From contig JAJAZF010000243.1 in assembly GCA_026785875.1 (NCBI GenBank), positions 1 through 7,293 on the forward strand: DNA of 7,293 nt, in the 5' to 3' direction. Shown here piece after piece: positions 1 to 5,044 of the stretch; the first letter of the stretch is position 1, and each line of letters starts with the position of its first letter. Made by a program: the position numbers and the translations under genes. Under the pieces are notes generated by a model. That model did not search any database. It was not told the origin of the DNA and saw only the letters and a program-made list of their open reading frames with translations. The stretch is from Chamaesiphon sp. GTDB lineage: Bacteria; Cyanobacteriota; Cyanobacteriia; Cyanobacteriales; Chamaesiphonaceae.

Positions 1-425
1 ACCCAACCTGCTAAATCGATCCGATCGGGGTCATATATATAATACTCTGATACTCCATAGCGGTCGTAAAAATTCAACTTCCGGCTCATTTCTGCCATCC
101 GATTGCCAGGGGAAAGGATTTCAAACACGACTTGCGGCGGAATGTCGTCTTCTACCCACTGTCGATAAGATCCTCGATCTCCTTTTGGTCTACCAAATAC
201 TACCATCGCATCGGGTGCTTGGCGAATCTTATTATCGCCTTCGACTGGATACCAGAGCATATCCCCAGCGATAAATACCTGCGGATCTTCAGCAAAAAGC
301 AGTTCGAGGTTTTCTTTAATCGTGACAATCCACCGAAATTGTTTGGTATTATCGGACATCGGATTGCCGTCGCAGTCGGGATAGATGACTTGAGTAGTCG
401 TTTCGGTGGGGATTTGGGCAACCAT
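1..425 (-). CDS. Uma2 family (DUF820) PD-(D/E)XK nuclease-like protein, 3' end cut by window edge
   Basis: Reading the minus strand from the ATG at 425 gives 141 uninterrupted codons to the window edge with no stop, so the C-terminus lies outside. The protein has the typical cyanobacterial Uma2 layout: an N-terminal segment with FRWIVTIKENLELLF (30-44), then PDAMVVFGRPKGDRGSYRQW (71-90), FEILSPGNR (101-109), and KLNFYDRYGVSEYYIYDP (116-133). Family knowledge: Uma2/DUF820 proteins have a restriction-endonuclease-like PD-(D/E)XK fold. Asp72 and Glu102 are the likely acidic active-site residues by position. The cellular role of the family is largely unproven, and cyanobacterial genomes carry many dispersed paralogues. 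The gene lies 49 bp downstream of ureB on the same strand, so co-transcription is possible without implying a shared function. Only a weak AGG lies upstream of the start. Family assignment is firm; activity is not. Confidence 0.9.
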   Translation of the reverse strand, partial: MVAQIPTETTTQVIYPDCDGNPMSDNTKQFRWIVTIKENLELLFAEDPQVFIAGDMLWYPVEGDNKIRQAPDAMVVFGRPKGDRGSYRQWVEDDIPPQVVFEILSPGNRMAEMSRKLNFYDRYGVSEYYIYDPDRIDLAGW

Positions 426-474
426 AGCTACCTACATCAGTGGGTTTATGACCGATCCAATTTTACTACAAATT

Positions 475-786
475 TTATCGATCGAGTCTACCTTCAATTT
501 GAGCGTTGAATCCGTAAACTTCACGAGAGCCAGCTAGCGCGACTAGTTGGACTTGTTTCTCGTCTCCTGGCTCGAATCTGACGGCGGTACCCGCCGGAAT
601 GTCCAGACGCATTCCTCTAGTGGGTTCTCTGTCAAACTCTAAAGCTGCATTAACCTCATAGAAGTGATAGTGAGAACCAATCTGAATCGGTCGATCGCCT
701 GTATTTGCTACAGTTAGTCTCAGAGTCGGACGATCGATATTCAATTCGATTTCGCCATCTCTCGCAATAATTTCACCAGGAATCAT
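475..786 (-). CDS. ureB: Urease subunit beta
   Basis: This complete 103-residue protein matches the usual length of a free-standing bacterial urease beta subunit. Diagnostic segments are MIPGEI at the N-terminus, NTGDRPIQIGSHYHFYEVN (28-46), GMRLDIPAGTAVRFEPG (58-74) and VALAGSREVYGFN (82-94). In the urease apoenzyme UreA, UreB and UreC assemble as a trimer of heterotrimers. UreB is structural; the nickel site is in UreC. Urease hydrolyses urea to ammonia and carbamate in the cytoplasm. The ATG at 786 gives exactly the family's N-terminus; no strong Shine-Dalgarno is visible. The unusual point is context: the gene upstream is an unrelated membrane protein and the gene downstream is Uma2, so ureA and ureC are not adjacent. 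Dispersed urease genes are known in cyanobacteria, so ureB can still serve a functional urease encoded elsewhere. Nothing suggests decay. Confidence 0.96.
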   Translation of the reverse strand: MIPGEIIARDGEIELNIDRPTLRLTVANTGDRPIQIGSHYHFYEVNAALEFDREPTRGMRLDIPAGTAVRFEPGDEKQVQLVALAGSREVYGFNAQIEGRLDR

Positions 787-821
787 AATTTAGGCTTGAG
801 GTTTTAGGGATTAGGCTTTAT

Positions 822-1595
822 TCAGGCTTCTTTAAAAAAACGAATCAATTCACGAGCGTGTTCGAGAAATTGCCCATCGACGGTAATTTGCGAAATTGCT
901 TGCCTAGCCTCTTGCATCAATCGTAGATGATCTGATTCATTAGTTGCTTTGAGATTGGCGATCGAAACAGTGATTTTCGCTACTTCTTCGCGATTTGTTT
1001 CCCACCGATAATTTTGTTCGCTCAACCAAGATGTGTCATCATCGGGATCTAATTTATTGTTTAATTGAGTCACTCGCTCTTCTAATTGTTGAAACCTGTC
1101 GCGTAATTCTAATATATCTGCACGCGGGTAAGCAAATTCTTGTTGCATCGCCGTCAGCCGGATTGCTAAATACTCATAAGTACTAATCGCTGGACGTAAT
1201 AATGTCAGCAATAGTACCCCAACCGAACTCCAGTAACCTAAAGCAGTAATTCCGCTAACTGCTAACCAATATAAACCGATCGCGGTGCCTAAATGTAAGC
1301 CGATCGCTACGATTAAAGATTTAGTAGCAACACTGCTAGCATATTGAATCTGACGCTCTTCGACATCGATGCCTTGAAGCTGAGATTCTTTTCCTGTCTG
1401 AACTACGTCTTGTGCTTTGAAATAAATATTCCACGGTACCGTCACGATTAAGATCGCCCATTCAAAAATCCCAATCCCGATCGCCCAATCGAGGATACTT
1501 CCAGTTGGAATTTGAAACCAGTTCAAGAGTCCAAATGCTAATACAGCAATAAAAATTAGTCCAGAATTAAAAGCTGCTACGCTACCGTAAATCAT
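822..1595 (-). CDS. Conserved cyanobacterial-type membrane protein with C-terminal coiled coil, function unknown
   Basis: The 257-residue protein is not one I can assign a function to, though its opening (MIYGSVAAFNSG) and the segment ILIVTVPWNIYFKAQDV recall a membrane protein found in many cyanobacteria. Four hydrophobic segments are visible at about 9-26, 36-58, 92-113 and 117-137, arranged as two hairpins around a polar loop (59-91). The remainder is soluble: 158-182 has heptad-like LELRDRFQQLEERVTQL spacing, suggesting a coiled coil, followed by an acidic linker (183-188, DPDDDT) and a helical tail ending in ELIRFFKEA. The start is well fixed because an in-frame TAG lies directly before the ATG. 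It precedes ureB by 35 bp on the same strand. That spacer carries three close copies of an (A/T/C)AGGCTT motif and no obvious terminator. A membrane-anchored scaffold is an inference only. Confidence 0.85.
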   Translation of the reverse strand: MIYGSVAAFNSGLIFIAVLAFGLLNWFQIPTGSILDWAIGIGIFEWAILIVTVPWNIYFKAQDVVQTGKESQLQGIDVEERQIQYASSVATKSLIVAIGLHLGTAIGLYWLAVSGITALGYWSSVGVLLLTLLRPAISTYEYLAIRLTAMQQEFAYPRADILELRDRFQQLEERVTQLNNKLDPDDDTSWLSEQNYRWETNREEVAKITVSIANLKATNESDHLRLMQEARQAISQITVDGQFLEHARELIRFFKEA

Positions 1596-1706
1596 CTATT
1601 ATTTGTGTTTTTCTGCTTCTCCATTGTGAGTGAGGATCTAGTTATTTAGCGATCGGCTTATGCTACTTTCTCAACTTGCACAAATACATAAAGACTAGAC
1701 AATAGC

Positions 1707-1789
1707 GTAGATTCAGGGTACCCATGAAGCGGCGTTTTTATTCGGGGGTTCCCCCCGAATAAAAAAACGACAAGACAGGGCACCCCTAC
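1707..1789. repeat. MITE-like palindromic intergenic element
   Basis: The core is a perfect 14-bp inverted repeat, 1735-1748 against 1752-1765 (TTTTTATTCGGGGG and its complement) with a 3-nt loop. CG on the left and, after two extra A's, CG on the right continue the arms. Outside it, GTAG...GGGTACCC (1707-1723) faces GGGCACCCCTAC (1778-1789), giving imperfect terminal inverted repeats about 83 bp apart. Because the T-run is in the 5' arm and the A-run in the 3' arm on both strands, it does not look like a standard intrinsic terminator, although it lies 28 bp beyond the stop of the MFS gene. A non-autonomous repeat is the most economical reading. No transposase is nearby. Confidence 0.6.
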
Positions 1790-1817
1790 ACAATTAACAA
1801 CGATCGGATCGCCCAGA

Positions 1818-3260
1818 TTATTGCTGACTTTCCATCCGCCACAACAGCATGGTTAATGCCGCCGCGATCGTTAGTAACAGAGCAGCAATCTGAAATGTGC
1901 CCTGAAAACCACTGACGATCGCCTCAGATGCGGCTAAACTCAGGTCGCTGCCATTTTTTCCACCTAAAGCGATCGCGGCGAAGATGGCGGCAAATAGCGG
2001 CAATCCGGTAGTTTGTCCGAGGGTGCGTGTCAGCGAAAGTAATCCCGAGGCAATTCCCAACCGCTGCGGCGGTACCGCCCCCAGAATGGCACTATTATTC
2101 GGCGATTGGAACATCCCCCAGCCCAAGCCGAGCGGAATCACCCGCAGCAGATAATCCAGATCGCGGATATTGCCATCGAGAGTACTAATTGCTAAACAGC
2201 CAATCGTCATCAGGATAATGCCAGTCAGCATGATACTTCTAGTTCCAAAGCGATCGGTCAAATTGCCAGCTAGGGGCGAGACTAAGCCCCCAATAACGGG
2301 CGTAACTGCCATTAATAACCCGATATGGGAGATCGGATAGTGCATTACCAATTGCAGGAAAAAGGGAATGACGATCGAACTCCCGCCCAATGTCATAAAC
2401 ACCAACCATCCCGTTAATAGACTCAAACTAAAAGTGCGAGAGCGAAATAAACTCAGATCGAGCATCGGTTGAGCGATGCGACTTTCTAGCACAATAAAGC
2501 CAACTAAACCGATCGCGCCCAGGAATAATAACCCTAATGGTAAACTACTCGTGAATCCATATCTTTGCCCCTCCGTCATCCCCAGCGAAAAGCAAACTAA
2601 CACCACCGAAATTGCGACAGAACCCCAGAAATCAAAACGTTGGGGCTGAGTTTTGCGCGTGTGGGGGACATATTTGGTTACTACAAAAGTGGCTAAAATC
2701 CCGATCGGTAAATTCACTAAAAAGATCGATCTCCATCCCGCAATCCCAATCAGAACGCCACCCACAGATGGCCCTAAAGCAATCCCTAACGACACCACCG
2801 CCCCAATAATTCCCAGTGCCTTCCCCCGCTCCGATGTCGGAAATACCTCGACGATAATCGCCGCACCCAGAGCCGAAATCATCACCGCACCGAAACCCTG
2901 TAATGCCCGCGCCGCAATCAACACTTCGATCGAGGGTGCCAAGCCACACAGCAGCGAACTGACTGTAAATACCACCAAACCGCCCAGATAAAGCGGCTTT
3001 TTGCCCAGCATATCGCCCAATCTAGCTGCACCCAATACCAGCGAGGTGACAACGAGGATATAGCTCAATCCCACCCATTGCACCGTGGCAAAATCCGTGT
3101 GCAAATTCTCGATCAGGGTAGGGAGGGCAATATTCACGATACTAGTATCGATCGTGTACATTAGCACTCCCAAACCAATTCCCAGCATCACTCGCCATTT
3201 TCGGACTGAGGGCTGCTGGGAATCTTTAACTGACTGATGTTCTTCGGATCGATCGTTCAT
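1818..3260 (-). CDS. MFS drug exporter, DHA2 (14-TMS, EmrB/QacA-like) family
   Basis: This 480-residue protein is the normal length for 14-helix proton-antiport exporters of the inner membrane. Helix 1 carries the DHA2 signature around MYTIDTSIVNIALPTL (34-49). Motif A follows at about 77-90 (GAARLGDMLGKKPL). The antiporter motif C region is 150-187, with LGPSVGGVL, the WRSIF turn and NLPIG. A second motif-A-like loop, LTDRFGTRS, is at 334-342. The N-terminal 20 residues are polar and cytoplasmic. The family exports lipophilic drugs, dyes or metabolites; the substrate cannot be read from the sequence. There is no adjacent EmrA-type membrane-fusion gene or TetR-type regulator in the window, so a housekeeping or metabolite-export role is as likely as drug resistance. 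It starts 30 bp after the stop of map on the same strand, suggesting co-transcription. No Shine-Dalgarno is evident. Confidence 0.95.
   Translation of the reverse strand: MNDRSEEHQSVKDSQQPSVRKWRVMLGIGLGVLMYTIDTSIVNIALPTLIENLHTDFATVQWVGLSYILVVTSLVLGAARLGDMLGKKPLYLGGLVVFTVSSLLCGLAPSIEVLIAARALQGFGAVMISALGAAIIVEVFPTSERGKALGIIGAVVSLGIALGPSVGGVLIGIAGWRSIFLVNLPIGILATFVVTKYVPHTRKTQPQRFDFWGSVAISVVLVCFSLGMTEGQRYGFTSSLPLGLLFLGAIGLVGFIVLESRIAQPMLDLSLFRSRTFSLSLLTGWLVFMTLGGSSIVIPFFLQLVMHYPISHIGLLMAVTPVIGGLVSPLAGNLTDRFGTRSIMLTGIILMTIGCLAISTLDGNIRDLDYLLRVIPLGLGWGMFQSPNNSAILGAVPPQRLGIASGLLSLTRTLGQTTGLPLFAAIFAAIALGGKNGSDLSLAASEAIVSGFQGTFQIAALLLTIAAALTMLLWRMESQQ
1969..1976. repeat. HIP1 octamer GCGATCGC
   Basis: This is an exact copy of the cyanobacterial highly iterated palindrome, inside the MFS coding region. 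Together with the many CGATCG hexamers in the window it supports a cyanobacterial origin. Confidence 0.7.
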
Positions 3261-3290
3261 TTCTTGACAAAGAACATTGTAATTTGACTT

Positions 3291-4112
3291 CTAAACTAAA
3301 TTCCGATCGGTCAAAATTTCATAACCATCTTTAGTTACCAAAACGGTATGCTCAAACTGAGCAGATAGAGATTTATCGACAGTTACCGCCGTCCACTTAT
3401 CTGGCATCATTTTAGTAATCTTCGATCCGGCATTGATGATTGGCTCGATCGCGATCGTCATTCCCGCTCTGAGTTTCACATTAGGCATTTCACGCGTACG
3501 GAAATTAAATACCGACGGTTCTTCATGCAGGTTGCGCCCGACTCCATGTCCGGTAAAATCTTCGACGATACTAAAGCCATTTGCCTCTACATGGTCTTGA
3601 ATTGCCCCAGCGAGGTCTAGTAAGTAAGCACCTTCTTTGACCTGTTCTATCCCTTTGTAGAGGGCTTCCTCAGCAACTTGGATCAGTTTAGCAGCAGCGG
3701 GGGTAACTGTACCGACACCGATCGTAATACAAGAATCTCCATGAAAGCCCTGAAAGAAAGCTCCAGTATCGACTTTTAGGACATCACCCTGCTTAATTAC
3801 TTTTTTGCGATTGGGAATACCATGCACTGCTTCATCATTGATACTCGCACAAATCGACGCGGGGAAGCCATATAACCCTTTGAAGCTAGGGATGGCATCC
3901 ATTTCCCGAATCCGTTTCTCAGCATAAGCATCTAAATCTGCGGTAGTCATCCCTGGCTCTACCATCGCCATAATTTCCTTTAATACTGTCGCGACAATCC
4001 GCGCAGATTGGCGCATGATCCCAATTTCGCGCTCGGTTTTGATCTGGATTCCCTTTTGTGGTTTCTTTTCGCGGGTAGCTTGGGGCTTAAGTAAATCGGT
4101 GAGAATATTCAT
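3291..4112 (-). CDS. map: Methionine aminopeptidase, type I
   Basis: This cytoplasmic metalloprotease removes the initiator methionine from nascent proteins when residue two is small. The 273-residue protein has all five dinuclear-metal ligands of the pita-bread fold: Asp115 (VDTGAFF), Asp126 (FHGDS), His189 (TGHGVGR), Glu223 (AIEPII) and Glu254 (QFEHTV). The substrate-contacting histidines are His97 (EAVHGIPN) and His196 (NLHEEP). Compared with the roughly 264-residue E. coli enzyme there is a short basic N-terminal extension (about residues 1-20, MNILTDLLKP then a Lys/Arg-rich stretch). It resembles the start of other cyanobacterial copies and supports the ATG at 4112. Cyanobacteria usually have several map paralogues. 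Here the gene heads a probable two-gene unit with the MFS exporter downstream and is divergent from the small membrane protein at 4235. Its upstream region holds the 4161-4203 palindrome. No strong ribosome binding site is visible. Confidence 0.97.
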   Translation of the reverse strand: MNILTDLLKPQATREKKPQKGIQIKTEREIGIMRQSARIVATVLKEIMAMVEPGMTTADLDAYAEKRIREMDAIPSFKGLYGFPASICASINDEAVHGIPNRKKVIKQGDVLKVDTGAFFQGFHGDSCITIGVGTVTPAAAKLIQVAEEALYKGIEQVKEGAYLLDLAGAIQDHVEANGFSIVEDFTGHGVGRNLHEEPSVFNFRTREMPNVKLRAGMTIAIEPIINAGSKITKMMPDKWTAVTVDKSLSAQFEHTVLVTKDGYEILTDRNLV

Positions 4113-4160
4113 ATCGTGCTAGAGCAGGCTGGGTAAAGGTAACAGTTGACGATTGACAGC

Positions 4161-4203
4161 GAAAAGTGCGGTCTTGGGGTTTCCCCAAGTAGAGCACCTT
4201 TTC
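4161..4203. repeat. Palindromic intergenic repeat between divergent genes
   Basis: A perfect 7-bp inverted repeat CTTGGGG / CCCCAAG (4173-4179, 4183-4189) with a TTT loop is nested within outer arms GAAAAGTGC (4161-4169) and GCACcTTTTC (4194-4203), which differ by one bulged base. The heptamer ACAGTTG occurs on both sides (4142-4148 and 4207-4213) as a direct repeat. The inner sequence (GCGGTCTTGGGGTTTCCCC) resembles an intergenic repeat I recall from other cyanobacteria. It lies in the shared upstream region of map and the 4235 gene, so it could form a hairpin in either leader or simply be a mobile-type repeat. There is no U-tract, so a terminator is unlikely. Confidence 0.55.
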
Positions 4204-4234
4204 AAGACAGTTGTGACTGAAATCGAGACAACGT

Positions 4235-4459
4235 TTGAATTTAGACTATGCTTTCTTCATTTTAGTGCTTTCTTTGTGCGTTGGCGCAGCCTCACTATTG
4301 GCGCATCCCGCAGAAACAGACAATTGTGGTAGCAACCGATTCTTCTACCTACTCACCTTTATGCTAGGGTTTGGGGCATGGGTGGTTACTGTCCACCAAG
4401 TTTCAGGTATTATCAATTCGATCGATAAATTAGATGGAAAATCGCATTCGAGTAGCTAA
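4235..4459 (+). CDS. Small two-helix membrane protein, unknown function, TTG start
   Basis: The 74-residue product is unrecognised. It has two clear hydrophobic helices, about 5-23 (YAFFILVLSLCVGAASLLA) and 36-55 (FFYLLTFMLGFGAWVVTVHQ). They are separated by a short polar loop with a single Cys31, and followed by a hydrophilic Ser-rich tail (GKSHSSS). The start is inferred: an in-frame TGA at 4214-4216 limits the frame, TTG at 4235 is the first usual start codon after it, and the first in-frame ATG (codon 43) would remove helix 1 and split helix 2. The 3' end overlaps the next gene by 26 bp, which implies translational coupling and some shared role. The hydrophobic pattern and coupling argue for a real gene, but a TTG start and lack of a good ribosome binding site leave doubt. 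Confidence 0.6.
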   Translation: MNLDYAFFILVLSLCVGAASLLAHPAETDNCGSNRFFYLLTFMLGFGAWVVTVHQVSGIINSIDKLDGKSHSSS

Positions 4460-4946
4460 AGACAAAGCCGAATTAGTCAAATCATTAATAGCATCTGCTG
4501 AGAATAATAGCCCATTCCAATTTTATGCCGATGTAATTTTATTTGCAGCAGTATTGGGCATCAAGCAAAACCAGCGGCTACCACTTGGAGAAATTTCCAA
4601 GAAAGAACCAGGGCCAATTAGTATCGAGATATTTATCGCGCGTGGTTACGATCCGGTGATGAAATTAATTGCGATCGCGGCTACTGAAAATATTAATGTA
4701 ATTTCACCAGATCGAGCCGATTTTGAACAGCAGCGAATCCAGATCTTCGAGGAATATGCCAATGGAGGATTGGATCTAATCGATCGAGAATTGTGTGGTG
4801 CCGTAGATTATACCGAGCGAATTCTCCTCATGCTATCGGCACCACTAAACCCAAGCACAGTTTCTAGCTCCAGTGAAACCAAAACCACAGAAAATCTCGT
4901 CACAACGGCTCCAATCGAATTCGATCTGCGAAAATTTTTGGGATAA
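4434..4946 (+). CDS. Dnd system-associated protein 4-like (DNA phosphorothioation-associated, role unknown)
   Basis: The 170-residue soluble protein matches, from memory, the small family named 'dnd system-associated protein 4'. The shared pattern is a basic start (RIRVAKDKAELVKSL, 4-18), PFQFYADVILFAAVLGIK (27-44), RLPLGEISKKEPGPI (48-62), then FIARGYDPVMKLIAIAAT (67-84), and RIQIFEEYANGGLDLI (101-116) followed by GAVDYTERILLML (122-134). The tail from about 138 is Ser/Thr/Pro-rich and low in complexity, closing with IEFDLRKFLG. That family is named for co-occurrence with dnd genes, which replace a non-bridging DNA backbone oxygen with sulfur; its biochemical role is, to my knowledge, unassigned. 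No dndA-E or dptFGH gene is seen here, so this is either an isolated member or part of a locus elsewhere. Its ATG lies inside the preceding small membrane protein gene and lacks its own Shine-Dalgarno, consistent with coupled translation. Confidence 0.75.
   Translation: MENRIRVAKDKAELVKSLIASAENNSPFQFYADVILFAAVLGIKQNQRLPLGEISKKEPGPISIEIFIARGYDPVMKLIAIAATENINVISPDRADFEQQRIQIFEEYANGGLDLIDRELCGAVDYTERILLMLSAPLNPSTVSSSSETKTTENLVTTAPIEFDLRKFLG
4671..4678. repeat. HIP1 octamer GCGATCGC
   Basis: This is the second exact HIP1 copy in the window, inside the dnd-associated-like gene. Its presence there suggests that this gene has the same sequence background as its neighbours rather than being a recent import. 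Confidence 0.7.
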
Positions 4947-5032
4947 TAACTTTAAAGAAACAAAACCTACTAAACTAAAGTCAATAAGTTACATGCGTCC
5001 ATCATTCCACCTGACGGGGAATGCCGTTACTT

Positions 5033-5036
5033 GGAG
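5033..5036 (+). promoter_or_regulatory. Shine-Dalgarno site fixing the radical SAM gene start
   Basis: GGAG lies 8 nt before the ATG at 5045, an ideal spacing. The in-frame ATG at 5021 has a purine run (GGGGA) directly abutting it, too close to act as a ribosome binding site. This favours the 5045 start, which also gives the usual family N-terminus MNVLLLYPRFP. Confidence 0.75.
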
Positions 5037-5044
5037 ATAAAATT

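Noticed and set aside
132..509. Plus-strand open frame of 125 codons, and a 73-codon minus-strand frame at 200-421
   Set aside because: Both are out-of-frame shadows of the Uma2 gene, whose true frame (minus, starting at 425) gives an unmistakable family sequence.
995..1186. Plus-strand 63-codon frame
   Set aside because: It is antisense to the coiled-coil tail of the 257-residue membrane protein, with no support of its own.
1733..1769. Intrinsic terminator for the MFS gene
   Set aside because: The hairpin is strong, but on both strands the T-run is in the 5' arm and the 3' arm ends in A's then CG, so no U-tract follows.
2612..2991. Three further open frames, two plus and one minus, inside the MFS gene
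   Set aside because: They overlap a clear DHA2 transporter and their translations have no domain-like character.
3264..3290. Plus-strand TTGACA followed by TAATTT as a promoter
   Set aside because: It points into the 3' end of the minus-strand map gene with no plus-strand gene to serve. A chance match is likely.
4947..5044. Cobalamin riboswitch ahead of the B12-dependent gene
   Set aside because: The 98-bp gap is too short and lacks the B12-box and the multi-stem layout.
5021..5044. Upstream ATG as the radical SAM start
   Set aside because: It is in frame, but its purine run abuts the ATG, while the ATG at 5045 has a well-spaced GGAG and the family-like N-terminus.
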